This document shows, piece after piece, positions 1-10,143 of a stretch of 46,366 bases of DNA. Under the pieces are notes generated by a model. It had not been told where the DNA came from. It searched no databases and saw only the letters and a program-made list of their open reading frames with translations. Origin of the DNA: UBA11164 sp002420085 (GTDB taxonomy: Bacteria; Pseudomonadota; Gammaproteobacteria; Xanthomonadales; Xanthomonadaceae); contig DALYLJ010000005.1 in the NCBI GenBank assembly GCA_031976395.1, positions 1 through 46,366 on the forward strand. The letters run 5' to 3'. A program made the translations under genes and the position numbers. How positions within the stretch are numbered: position 1 is the first letter of the stretch; each line of letters starts with the position of its first letter.

Positions 1-40
1 GCTCGGCGCGCGCCGAGCCAGACGCCGGCTGTCCGGCGCC
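1..40. terminator. Two tandem GC hairpins at left edge
   Basis: Bases 1-18 form a perfect 18-base palindrome (GCTCGGCGC/GCGCCGAGC). It is followed by a perfect 6-bp stem, CGCCGG/CCGGCG, at 23-28 and 33-38 with a 4-base loop. They lie about 40 bases beyond the stop of the minus-strand DUF2061 gene, so they may end its transcript, but there is no T-run. The first palindrome may extend beyond the window edge. Confidence 0.35.
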
Positions 41-76
41 GGGCGTGATCGGCCGAACCAGCGATCAGCCGGCGAC

Positions 77-319
77 TCAGGCCGGCATCGTCACCCTGGG
101 CTCGGCGCCGGGCGCGGGTCGGTGGAGCGCCCGGTCGGTCGGCTCGCGCCTGCCCTGACGGCGTGCCCAGATGCGTTCGTGCAGATGGAAGGCGAGGGTG
201 TTGCAGGCCGGCTCCACCAGGGCCAGTACCCCACCGGCCCAGATGCTGCCCGTGAAGGCATAGCCGACCGCGAAGGCGATCGTGGTGTGGACGGCGGCGA
301 AGCTGAGGGTCTTGGCCAT
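77..319 (-). CDS. DUF2061 family small membrane protein
   Basis: This is an 80-residue protein. Two hydrophobic segments (about residues 4-24 and 26-44) frame the family-typical stretch LVEPACNTLAFHLHERIW, which is how I recognise DUF2061. The family consists of short predicted inner-membrane proteins with no established function. The charged C-terminal tail (about residues 50-80, rich in Arg and Pro) is longer and less conserved-looking than the core. The ATG at 319 is the only good start. The upstream region is AT-rich and carries a palindrome overlapping a TTGACA hexamer. The gene is divergent from the atp operon and is not obviously linked to it. Confidence 0.8.
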   Translation of the reverse strand: MAKTLSFAAVHTTIAFAVGYAFTGSIWAGGVLALVEPACNTLAFHLHERIWARRQGRREPTDRALHRPAPGAEPRVTMPA

Positions 320-367
320 GGTCGGCTCCAGATGGGAACGATTCCTGTTTGCAGCGTGAGATGCGCC

Positions 368-387
368 ATTTATTCTGTCAAATAAAT
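368..387. promoter_or_regulatory. AT-rich inverted repeat upstream of the DUF2061 gene
   Basis: ATTTATT (368-374) and AATAAAT (381-387) form a perfect 7-bp inverted repeat with a 6-base spacer. On the minus strand the sequence TTGACA (381-376) overlaps it, about 60 bases before the DUF2061 start. This could be an operator placed over a -35 element. I see no convincing -10 hexamer at 16-18 bp. The regulator is not identifiable from the sequence. Confidence 0.35.
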
Positions 388-504
388 TGTTTTTTTCTGT
401 CCTGATTCATGAAATGGATCAATTGTCGCGGTAGATCGGCCCGGAGCGGCGGACGCTCGGCCTGGCGCGGTCGCGTGCAACCTGTCAGTCGGCTCACCCG
501 CTGC

Positions 505-534
505 TTGTCCATTGCATCGGACGACTGCTATACT
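505..534 (+). promoter_or_regulatory. Predicted sigma70 promoter of the atp operon
   Basis: TTGTCC at 505-510 and TATACT at 529-534 are separated by 18 bp. They end about 32 bases before the GTG start of atpI. The -10 differs from the consensus at one position. No other promoter-like sequence this good precedes the operon. Confidence 0.5.
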
Positions 535-565
535 TTTCCGGCTTTAGGGATCGCCACCGGAAACC

Positions 566-943
566 GTGACTCAAGCGAGCCCCAACGCCTGGCGCAACGC
601 CATCCTGATCCCGCTCGCACAGGCTGCGGCGGGTGCTGGAACGGCTGTCTGTGCGGCGATCTGGCAAGGTTGGGATGCGGCGCGTGGCATCGGGTTCGGA
701 GCCGCAGCCGTCACCCTCGGGTTTCTGGTCTTCGGCTGGCGGACGACCCTGCGGGCGCCCGTGGTTTCGGCCGGACGCGCATTCGTTCGGTTGATCCTCG
801 GATCGCTGCTCAAATGGTTGATGATTGCGGCCGGCCTGGTCTGGGCCATGTCGGCCGGCAGTCAGCAACCGGTTCACGTGCTGGTCGGTGCCCTGGTGGC
901 CTGCCTGGCGTATTTCCTCTGTCTGCCCTGGTTGCTTCGATGA
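566..943 (+). CDS. atpI: ATP synthase subunit I (AtpI)
   Basis: A 125-residue inner-membrane protein with about four hydrophobic segments (roughly 14-32, 42-58, 74-92 and 100-122). AtpI is the accessory, non-stoichiometric protein encoded first in many F1Fo ATPase operons. It is thought to help assemble the c-ring or to support Mg transport. Sequence conservation in the family is low, so the call rests on length, topology and position directly before atpB. The start is GTG at 566. Its TGA stop overlaps the atpB ATG (ATGA, 4 bp), which indicates translational coupling. Confidence 0.85.
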   Translation: MTQASPNAWRNAILIPLAQAAAGAGTAVCAAIWQGWDAARGIGFGAAAVTLGFLVFGWRTTLRAPVVSAGRAFVRLILGSLLKWLMIAAGLVWAMSAGSQQPVHVLVGALVACLAYFLCLPWLLR

Positions 944-1812
944 TCGACCTGCTGCATGCCGCCGGTGACTCGCCAAGCGAGTACGTCACCCATCATCTCA
1001 AGCATTGGACCTACTCCCTCGATGGGAGCAGCTTCTGGACCATCAACGTCGATAGCCTGCTGATGTCGATTGCGATCGGCCTGCTCGGAATGGGTCTGTT
1101 CTGGCTGGTCGGTCGGCGGGTCACCGCTGGCGTTCCGACCCGGCTCCAGGCATTCATCGAGATCACCGTCGAGTTCATCGACGGCCAAGTCCGCGACGTC
1201 TTCCACGGCGACCGCCGTTTCGTTGCGCCATTGGCGCTGACCATCTTCATCTGGATCTTCCTGATGAATGCGATGAAGATGCTGCCGGTCGATCTGCCGC
1301 CTGGGGTGGCCCACAGCATGGGCGCCGAGTACTTCCGCGCCGTTCCGACCACCGATCTCAACATCACCCTGGCGATGTCGATGACGGTGCTGATCCTGAT
1401 GCTCGCCTTCGCGGTCAAGTACAAGGGCGGTTTCGGTTTCGCCAAGGAACTGTTCACCGCACCGTTCCACGCGCACGGCACCGGCATGAAGCTGCTGCTG
1501 GCACCGGCCAACTTCGGCCTCAATGTCATCGAATACCTGTCCAAGCCGGTCAGCCTGGCGATGCGACTGTTCGGCAACATGTATGCCGGCGAACTGGTGT
1601 TCCTGCTGATCGCCCTGCTCGGTGCGGCTGGCGGCAACCTGCTGCTGGAGGCCGGGCTCGGCGCCAAGGCCGGTGGCGGCCTGGCGTTCATCGGCGCGGT
1701 CCTGGCCGGTGCCGGCTGGTCGATCTTCCACATCCTGGTGATCACCCTCCAGGCGTTCATCTTCATGATTCTCTCGGTGGTCTATCTGTCGATGTCCACC
1801 GAGGCGCACTGA
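940..1812 (+). CDS. atpB: F1Fo ATP synthase subunit a (AtpB)
   Basis: Subunit a (290 residues) forms the two proton half-channels against the c-ring in the inner membrane. The essential arginine is R209 in the motif MRLFGNMYAGEL, equivalent to E. coli R210. The C-terminal helix contains the family motif LVITLQAFIFMILSVVYLS. It is slightly longer than the E. coli protein (271 residues), mainly at the N terminus. The reading frame is open for a further 530 bases upstream, but the ATG at 940 overlapping the atpI stop gives the expected N terminus. Confidence 0.97.
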   Translation: MIDLLHAAGDSPSEYVTHHLKHWTYSLDGSSFWTINVDSLLMSIAIGLLGMGLFWLVGRRVTAGVPTRLQAFIEITVEFIDGQVRDVFHGDRRFVAPLALTIFIWIFLMNAMKMLPVDLPPGVAHSMGAEYFRAVPTTDLNITLAMSMTVLILMLAFAVKYKGGFGFAKELFTAPFHAHGTGMKLLLAPANFGLNVIEYLSKPVSLAMRLFGNMYAGELVFLLIALLGAAGGNLLLEAGLGAKAGGGLAFIGAVLAGAGWSIFHILVITLQAFIFMILSVVYLSMSTEAH

Positions 1813-1879
1813 CTCGCCGTTTCACCCTTCGTCATCCACCCATCAACCGCAACACGATCGCAAGCAAGAGGAAATCATC

Positions 1880-2152
1880 ATGGATCTGTCCCTCGTCGCC
1901 GCCATTCAGAGCAACACCGCGCTGGCCATCGGCATCATCATCGGTCTCGGCGCCCTGGGTGCCTGTATCGGCATCGGCATCATGGGCTCGAAGTTTCTGG
2001 AATCGGCTGCCCGCCAGCCGGAACTGGTTCCGATGCTGTCTGGCCGCATGTTCCTGCTCGCCGGCCTGATCGACGCCGCGTTCATCATCGGCCTGGCCAT
2101 CGCGCTGTTCTTCGCCTTCGCCAATCCGCTGCTGTCGGCGCTTGCCGGCTGA
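1880..2152 (+). CDS. atpE: F1Fo ATP synthase subunit c (AtpE)
   Basis: This 90-residue double-hairpin proteolipid forms the rotor ring. The proton-carrying carboxylate is D65 in AGLIDAAFIIG. The polar loop is R45-Q46-P47, which contacts gamma and epsilon. Helix 1 carries the glycine-rich packing motif (GLGALGACIGIGIMG). There is no sodium-type ligand pattern, which suggests a proton-driven enzyme. A strong ribosome binding site (AAGAGG) sits about 8 bases before the ATG, in line with the need for many copies per complex. Confidence 0.97.
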   Translation: MDLSLVAAIQSNTALAIGIIIGLGALGACIGIGIMGSKFLESAARQPELVPMLSGRMFLLAGLIDAAFIIGLAIALFFAFANPLLSALAG

Positions 2153-2228
2153 CATCGGACCGTTCGCTCCGCGCGCCGTCGGCATCGCCGTCGGCGGCGG
2201 TTGTCCCGAAAACACGCCGAGAACGCGC

Positions 2229-2699
2229 ATGGATATCAATGCAACCTTCATCGGACAGGCGCTCGCGTTCGCGATCCTGATCTGGTTTTCGTACACGTTT
2301 GTCTGGCCGCCGCTGACCAATGCCATCGATGAGCGGCAGAAGAAGATCGCCGAGGGCCTGGCGGCCGCCGAGCAGAGCAAGAAGGATCTGGCGCAGGCCG
2401 AAGACAAGGTCAACGCCGTGCTCAAGGACGCACGTGCCAAGGCCAATGAGATCATCGATCAGGCCCATCAGCGCGGCAACCAGATCATCGATCAGGCCAA
2501 GAACGAGGCGATCGCCGAGGCCAACCGCCAGAAGGCAATGGCCCAGGCCGAGATCGAAGCGGCGGCCAATCGCGCCCGTGAACAGCTTCGCGGCCAGTTC
2601 GCGGCATTGGCGATTTCCGGCGCCGAGCGTCTGCTCCAGCGGGAAATCGACCCGGCTGCCCACAAGGCCCTGCTCGAAGCGTTTGCGGCTGAACTGTGA
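2229..2699 (+). CDS. atpF: F1Fo ATP synthase subunit b (AtpF)
   Basis: The 156-residue peripheral-stalk subunit b is exactly the length of the E. coli protein. It has one N-terminal membrane helix (about residues 5-25, ending WPPL) followed by a long charged, Ala-rich coiled coil that dimerises and holds delta and alpha. The ATG at 2229 (MDINATFIGQ) gives the usual N terminus. The frame is open further upstream, but that would add unrelated residues. The following gap to atpH contains a strong hairpin. Confidence 0.96.
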   Translation: MDINATFIGQALAFAILIWFSYTFVWPPLTNAIDERQKKIAEGLAAAEQSKKDLAQAEDKVNAVLKDARAKANEIIDQAHQRGNQIIDQAKNEAIAEANRQKAMAQAEIEAAANRAREQLRGQFAALAISGAERLLQREIDPAAHKALLEAFAAEL

Positions 2700-2712
2700 T
2701 CGCACGGGTACG

Positions 2713-2774
2713 GCCAGCCAGCATCGGTCGCACCGGCTCGGACATCCGAGTCGGTGCTGATCAGTCTGGCTGGC
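2713..2774 (+). other. Long nested hairpin in the atpF-atpH spacer
   Basis: An outer perfect 9-bp inverted repeat, GCCAGCCAG (2713-2721) with CTGGCTGGC (2766-2774), encloses an inner stem GCACCGGCTCGGA (2730-2742) with TCCGAGTCGGTGC (2745-2757). The inner stem pairs throughout with a single G-U wobble and a very tight loop. The structure starts 14 bases after the atpF stop and ends 26 bases before the atpH ATG. There is no T-run, and transcription must continue through it to complete the operon. It may therefore be an RNA processing, stability or attenuation element. Confidence 0.6.
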
Positions 2775-2800
2775 ACATCCCCACATCCGAGTAACGACAG

Positions 2801-3328
2801 ATGTCCGAACCCCTCACCCTGGCCCGGCCCTATGCGCGTGCCGCATTCGCGCTGGCACGCGATCGCAACGCGCTGCCGAACTGGTCATCGGCGCTGCAAT
2901 TCGCCGCTCAGGCGTCGGTCCAGCCGAGCGTCCGGGCGATCCTCGGTCATCCCGCGCTGACCGTTGATGCGCTGGTGGCCCTGCTCGCCCCCGATGGTGC
3001 CGACCCGGTGTTCCAGAGCTTTCTGCGCACGCTGGCCGAGAATCGTCGGCTGATCCTGCTGCCCGAGATCGCCGAACTCTACGCAGCGCTGCGCGCGGAG
3101 TCCGAGCAGATCGTCAAGGCCCAGGTGGTCACCGCTGCCCCGGCCGATGCCGACCAGCTTGCCCGGATCCGGGATGGCCTGCGCCGCCGCTTTGGTCGTG
3201 AGGTCGAGGTCGAGACCTCGATCGACCCGGACCTGATCGGCGGCGTGCTGGTACGCGCCGGTGATGTGGTCATCGACGGCTCGGTGCGCAGCAAGTTGGC
3301 CCGGCTGCGCACGGCCCTGGTCCAGTGA
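2801..3328 (+). CDS. atpH: F1Fo ATP synthase subunit delta (AtpH)
   Basis: This 175-residue protein (E. coli 177) links the top of the alpha3beta3 head to the b-subunit stalk. It begins with the usual TLARPYARAAFALA helix. Its C-terminal part holds the OSCP/delta signature around D-P-D-L-I-G-G-V-L-V-R-A-G-D-V-V-I-D-G-S. The ATG at 2801 is 101 bases after atpF, an unusually wide gap that holds a hairpin. The ribosome binding site is weak (CGAGTAACGACAG before the ATG). Confidence 0.95.
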   Translation: MSEPLTLARPYARAAFALARDRNALPNWSSALQFAAQASVQPSVRAILGHPALTVDALVALLAPDGADPVFQSFLRTLAENRRLILLPEIAELYAALRAESEQIVKAQVVTAAPADADQLARIRDGLRRRFGREVEVETSIDPDLIGGVLVRAGDVVIDGSVRSKLARLRTALVQ

Positions 3329-3432
3329 TGGGCGACGCTCCGGCCTTTCCACACGCCACGAATTTCAAATCGCACCTCTCGCCAAAGTAACCCCGGGCCT
3401 CCCGCAACGACGCCCGACCCAAGGAAACGACA

Positions 3433-4983
<1,551 letters not shown>

Positions 4984-5005
4984 GCCGGCGAGAATCGTAA
5001 GAGCT

Positions 5006-5090
5006 GGGAATCGGGAATCGGGAATCGTTAGAAGCGAAAAACGTCGGGCTCTGTGCTTTGGACGATTTCCGATTCCCCTTTCCCGATTCC
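5006..5090 (+). repeat. GGGAATCG repeat with inverted arm, atpA-atpG spacer
   Basis: Three tandem GGGAATC units run from 5006 to 5027. An inverted arm of CGATT-TCC and GATTCCC units lies at 5063-5090. Together they can fold into an imperfect stem about 20 bp long. Related sequences occur in the atpG-atpD, atpD-atpC and nrdR-glyA gaps. The short stretch after the arm (GACGAAGC...AGCGAG) leads directly into the atpG start and resembles the tail before atpC. Confidence 0.7.
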
Positions 5091-5118
5091 TGACGAAGCA
5101 AGCAAAGCGAGCAAGCAC

Positions 5119-5982
5119 ATGGCCAGCGGCCGCGAAATCAAAACCAAGATCAAGAGCGTCCAGAACACCCGCAAGGTGACCCGTGCGCTGGAGATGGTCT
5201 CGGCGTCGAAGATCCGCAAGGCGCAGGATCGGATGAAGGCGTCGCGGCCCTACGCCCGGTTGATGCGTCAGGTGATCGGCCACATCGCCCAGGCCAATTC
5301 GGAATACAAGCACCCGTTCCTGGTCGAACGGCCGGACACCCGGCGCGTCGGCTACATCATCGTCTCGACCGATCGCGGTCTGTGCGGCGGCCTGAATTCC
5401 AGCCTGTTCCGCACCGTACTCGCCGACATCCGGCGCTGGCAGGACGCGGGCGTCGAGGTCGATCTGGTCTGCATCGGCCAGAAAGCCACCGCGTTCTTCC
5501 GTCGGCTGAAACTGCCGATGCTGGCATCGGTGACCCACCTTGGCGAGAAGCCGCAGCTTGCCCAGTTGATCGGCGTCGTCAAGGTCATGCTGGACGGCTA
5601 CAGCGAGGGCCGGATCGACCGTGTCCAGCTTTGCTACAACGATTTCGTCAACACCATGACCCAGCGCAACACCATCGATGCACTGTTGCCGCTGCCTCCG
5701 AGCGACGATCTGGAGACCCGCCACCAGTGGGATTATCTCTATGAACCGAGCGCCGAGCAGGTGCTGGGCGAGGTGCTGACCCGTTACATCGAATCGGTGG
5801 TCTATCAGGCCGTGCTGGAGAACCTCGCCTCCGAGCATGCTGCTCGGATGGTGGCGATGAAGGCGGCCTCCGACAATGCCAGCAAGCTGATCGACACGTT
5901 GAACCTGATCTACAACAAGGCCCGCCAGGCGGCGATCACCCAGGAAATCTCCGAGATCGTGGGCGGTGCGGCGGCGGTCTGA
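5119..5982 (+). CDS. atpG: F1Fo ATP synthase subunit gamma (AtpG)
   Basis: The 287-residue central rotor shaft shows the conserved N-terminal helix (GREIKTKIKSVQNTRKVTRALEM, as family motif around residues 4-26) and the C-terminal helix ending NKARQAAITQEISEIVGGA. Both insert into the alpha3beta3 head. The central Rossmann-like domain contains the signature STDRGLCGGLN. The ATG at 5119 gives the canonical N terminus. An open frame upstream would encode repeat DNA and is not credible. No strong Shine-Dalgarno sequence is visible because the repeat element runs up to the start. Confidence 0.97.
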   Translation: MASGREIKTKIKSVQNTRKVTRALEMVSASKIRKAQDRMKASRPYARLMRQVIGHIAQANSEYKHPFLVERPDTRRVGYIIVSTDRGLCGGLNSSLFRTVLADIRRWQDAGVEVDLVCIGQKATAFFRRLKLPMLASVTHLGEKPQLAQLIGVVKVMLDGYSEGRIDRVQLCYNDFVNTMTQRNTIDALLPLPPSDDLETRHQWDYLYEPSAEQVLGEVLTRYIESVVYQAVLENLASEHAARMVAMKAASDNASKLIDTLNLIYNKARQAAITQEISEIVGGAAAV

Positions 5983-5994
5983 TCAGGGCCGGCT

Positions 5995-6010
5995 TTCGGG
6001 ATTCGGGATG
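5995..6010 (+). repeat. TTCGGGATTCGGG repeat unit, atpG-atpD spacer
   Basis: A single short copy of the TTCGGGATT repeat (about 5995-6010) lies 13 bases after the atpG stop. The rest of the 171-bp gap has only weakly related traces (CTCGAATCTCC near 6075) and ends in an AT-richer leader with an ACGGAG ribosome binding site before atpD. Confidence 0.55.
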
Positions 6011-6153
6011 TGCAAGGACCAGAAGCGATGTTCGTCTACCCAGGCCGGGATCGTGCCTTGAACGAACCTCGAAGCTCGAATCTCCAGTCGTAAAAAATGA
6101 TGCACAGCGATATCTCGCCAGATTGCACAGAAATCAGTTAACGGAGCAAATCA

Positions 6154-7563
6154 ATGAACCAAGGCAAGATCGTTCAAATCATCGGCGCCGTCGTCGACGT
6201 CGAATTTCCGCGTCAGGATGTGCCGAAGGTCTATGACGCGCTCAAGGTGGAAGGCACGGAGATCACCCTCGAAGTCCAGCAGCAGTTGGGTGACGGCATC
6301 GTCCGCACCATTGCCCTGGGTTCCACCGATGGTCTGCGGCGCAACCTGATTGCCAGCAATACCGGACGGGCGATTTCGGTTCCGGTCGGTGCAGGCACCC
6401 TGGGCCGGATCATGGACGTGCTGGGCAATGCCATCGACGAGGCTGGCCCGGTCGCCGCGTCCGATCATTGGGAAATCCACCGTGCCGCACCGTCCTACGA
6501 GGATCAGGCGGCTGCCGAGGAACTGCTGGAAACCGGCATCAAGGTCATCGACCTGATGTGCCCGTTCGCCAAGGGCGGCAAGGTCGGCCTGTTCGGCGGC
6601 GCCGGCGTCGGCAAGACGGTCAACATGATGGAACTGATCAACAACATCGCCAAGGAGCATTCCGGCCTGTCGGTGTTTGCGGGCGTTGGTGAGCGCACCC
6701 GCGAGGGCAACGATTTCTACCACGAAATGAAGGACTCCAATGTCCTCGACAAGGTGGCGATGGTCTACGGCCAGATGAACGAGCCGCCGGGCAACCGTCT
6801 GCGCGTGGCCCTGACTGGCCTGACCATGGCCGAATACTTCCGCGACGACAAGGATCCGAGCACGGGCAAGGGTCGTGACGTGCTGCTGTTCGTTGACAAC
6901 ATCTACCGTTACACCCTGGCCGGCACCGAAGTGTCGGCACTGCTCGGCCGGATGCCGTCGGCGGTCGGTTACCAGCCGACCCTGGCCGAAGAAATGGGCG
7001 TGTTGCAGGAGCGCATCACTTCGACCCGGACCGGCTCGATCACCTCGATCCAGGCGGTCTACGTGCCGGCCGACGACTTGACCGATCCCTCGCCCGCGAC
7101 CACGTTCGCCCACCTCGACGCTACCGTCGTGCTGTCGCGCAACATCGCCTCGCTGGGGATCTATCCGGCGGTCGATCCGCTCGACTCGACCAGCCGCCAG
7201 CTCGATCCGAACGTGATCGGCAAGGAACACTACGAAACCGCCCGGCGCGTTCAGTCCACCCTGCAACGCTACAAGGAGCTCAAGGACATCATCGCCATCC
7301 TGGGCATGGACGAACTGTCGGAAGACGACAAGCTGGTGGTCGCCCGCGCCCGCAAGGTCGAGCGGTTCTTCAGCCAGCCGTTCCATGTCGCCGAGGTGTT
7401 CACCGGCTCGCCCGGCAAGTACGTTTCGCTCAAGGAAACCATCCGTGGCTTCAAGATGATCGTCGATGGCGAGTGCGACCATCTGCCCGAGCAGGCGTTC
7501 TACATGGTCGGCGGCATCGATGAAGCCTTCGAGAAGGCCAAGAAGATGGGCGCGACCGCCTGA
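6154..7563 (+). CDS. atpD: F1Fo ATP synthase subunit beta (AtpD)
   Basis: The 469-residue catalytic subunit makes or hydrolyses ATP at the three catalytic sites. The Walker A (P-loop) motif GGAGVGKT is at residues 148-155. The catalytic glutamate lies in VGERTREGND. The DELSEED-loop equivalent reads MDELSEDDKL and contacts gamma. The segment LLFVDNIYRYTLAGTEVSALLGR is the Walker B region. Length and motifs are fully typical. It is preceded by a 171-bp spacer and followed by a 125-bp spacer that carries repeat units. Confidence 0.98.
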   Translation: MNQGKIVQIIGAVVDVEFPRQDVPKVYDALKVEGTEITLEVQQQLGDGIVRTIALGSTDGLRRNLIASNTGRAISVPVGAGTLGRIMDVLGNAIDEAGPVAASDHWEIHRAAPSYEDQAAAEELLETGIKVIDLMCPFAKGGKVGLFGGAGVGKTVNMMELINNIAKEHSGLSVFAGVGERTREGNDFYHEMKDSNVLDKVAMVYGQMNEPPGNRLRVALTGLTMAEYFRDDKDPSTGKGRDVLLFVDNIYRYTLAGTEVSALLGRMPSAVGYQPTLAEEMGVLQERITSTRTGSITSIQAVYVPADDLTDPSPATTFAHLDATVVLSRNIASLGIYPAVDPLDSTSRQLDPNVIGKEHYETARRVQSTLQRYKELKDIIAILGMDELSEDDKLVVARARKVERFFSQPFHVAEVFTGSPGKYVSLKETIRGFKMIVDGECDHLPEQAFYMVGGIDEAFEKAKKMGATA

Positions 7564-7571
7564 CGGCCGCC

Positions 7572-7664
7572 TTCGGGATTCGAGAGTGGTGATTCGGGGA
7601 AGCAGTGTTCGACGCTTCCACATGCCCGCCCTCACGAATCCCGATTACCGATTCCCAATTCCCG
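7572..7664 (+). repeat. TTCGGGATTC repeat pair, atpD-atpC spacer
   Basis: Direct units TTCGGGATTCG (from about 7572) and GATTCGGGG (7591-7599) face inverted units CGAATCCCGATT, CCGATTCCC and AATTCCCG (about 7635-7664). A stem-loop is possible. After the inverted arm comes GTCGAACGCGCGAAGCGAGAGAG, read here as two parts, GTCGAAC and GCGAAGCGAG. It resembles the tail before atpG. Confidence 0.65.
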
Positions 7665-7688
7665 TCGAACGCGCGAAGCGAGAGAGAA

Positions 7689-8111
7689 ATGAGCACCATC
7701 CGCTGCGAAATCGTCAGTGCCGAGGACGAAATCTTCCATGGCAATGTCGCCATGGTGGTCGCCACCGGCGAGTTGGGTGAGTTGGGCATCGCGCCCCGTC
7801 ACGCGCCCCTGATCACCCGGCTCAAGCCGGGCTATGTTCGCGTTACCAGCGAGCAGGGCGAAGAGCAGGAGTTCTACGTCTCCGGCGGTATTCTGGAGGT
7901 GCAACCGCAGTTGGTGACGGTGCTGGCCGACACCGCCGTGCGTGCGCACGACCTCGACGAGGTCGCCGCCAAGCAGGCCAAGGACGAGGCCGAGCGTGCC
8001 CTGGCCAATCGGACCGATGCGATCGAAGTGGCCGAAGCCCAGGCTCGGCTCGCCCAGGCGGTCGCCCAGTTGCAAGCGCTGGAGCGTCTGCGCAAGAACC
8101 TCAAGCACTGA
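7689..8111 (+). CDS. atpC: F1Fo ATP synthase subunit epsilon (AtpC)
   Basis: The 140-residue epsilon subunit binds gamma and the c-ring and inhibits ATP hydrolysis. The N-terminal beta-sandwich contains the conserved GELGELGIAPRHAPLIT and the GGILEVQPQLVTVLADTA strands. The C-terminal two-helix part (about residues 90-140) is Ala- and Glu-rich, as usual. The ATG at 7689 (MSTIRCEIVS) follows a GCGAGAGAG stretch. Last gene of the operon; a 20-base palindrome follows its stop. Confidence 0.96.
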   Translation: MSTIRCEIVSAEDEIFHGNVAMVVATGELGELGIAPRHAPLITRLKPGYVRVTSEQGEEQEFYVSGGILEVQPQLVTVLADTAVRAHDLDEVAAKQAKDEAERALANRTDAIEVAEAQARLAQAVAQLQALERLRKNLKH

Positions 8112-8113
8112 TT

Positions 8114-8133
8114 CGAGCGGTGTACACCGCTCG
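8114..8133. terminator. 20-bp perfect palindrome after atpC
   Basis: CGAGCGGTGT/ACACCGCTCG is a perfect dyad that starts 2 bases after the atpC stop. It can form a stem of about 8 bp with a 4-base loop. There is no T-run, so it may be an unconventional terminator, an mRNA 3' end protector, or a protein-binding dyad. The rest of the gap to 8364 shows no gene. Confidence 0.45.
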
Positions 8134-8364
8134 CTTGCGAGGGCTGCGATCGCGCCATGCCGCGCCTGGGTGAAGGCCGGCGATCGCCTGGGCCGTTGCG
8201 GTCGGACAACAGCATCGGCTGATCCCGTCCCGACCGGGCCCGCAGGGACACGGCAGCCGGTGTCCAGCCAGCACGCACGCCGTCTACGCGGTCATCGCCG
8301 GCAGCGCATCGTCCCGGCAATCCTTTCCGCGCGTCGAGCAGCGCTGGCCGGCTCGGCCGACCGG

Positions 8365-9762
<1,398 letters not shown>

Positions 9763-10051
9763 CGGGCGAGCACCTGAAGCGGGTGGACGGGAAAAGGATG
9801 CCGCAGACGGCGATTCGGTCGCAACGGACCGTCGGCCTGGGCCCGGCCTGGGCCGGTCGCGGCCATTCTCGGGGCCGGCTTTTGAATCGCAGGTGAAGTC
9901 GCCGTCGCCACCGGGGGTGGAGCCGGCAGGCGACCCCCTGATTCCGCGCAGTCTGCCGGGCGGTCGCGTCCTGGCGGCGGCTTTCGTCGGTCGGCGCCCG
10001 GCGTGCCGCCCTGTCCGGGCCTTGCGAGATGCGCGCGACTGCACAATCTGG

Positions 10052-10080
10052 TTGACATGCCGACACGCTGGCGGTAGCGT
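10052..10080 (+). promoter_or_regulatory. Predicted promoter of nrdJa
   Basis: A perfect -35 hexamer TTGACA (10052-10057) is followed after 17 bp by TAGCGT (10075-10080), a 3/6 match to the -10 consensus. The predicted start of transcription falls a few bases before the first NrdR-like box. That would place both boxes just downstream, a position compatible with repression. Confidence 0.4.
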
Positions 10081-10095
10081 GATCATTCGTCCCCC

Positions 10096-10111
10096 ACACA
10101 ACATCTTGGGG
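10096..10111. promoter_or_regulatory. NrdR box 1 (predicted)
   Basis: ACACAACATCTTGGGG matches 12 of 16 positions of the NrdR consensus acaCwAtATaTwGtGt, including all the strongly conserved ones. NrdR is the ATP/dATP-sensing repressor of ribonucleotide reductase genes and binds pairs of such boxes. The second box starts exactly 32 bp further on, about three helical turns, as is usual for this regulator. Confidence 0.65.
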
Positions 10112-10127
10112 TGATCGGGCTCGGAAA

Positions 10128-10143
10128 ACCCAATAACTTGGGG
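10128..10143. promoter_or_regulatory. NrdR box 2 (predicted)
   Basis: ACCCAATAACTTGGGG matches 11 of 16 consensus positions. It is in phase with box 1 (start to start 32 bp). Both share the pattern CAA-N4-TTGGGG, which supports a genuine repeated site over chance. Confidence 0.6.

Noticed and set aside
7605..7688. Upstream extension of atpC by 28 codons
   Set aside because: These codons are repeat DNA of the atpD-atpC spacer; epsilon subunits start with the residues encoded from 7689.
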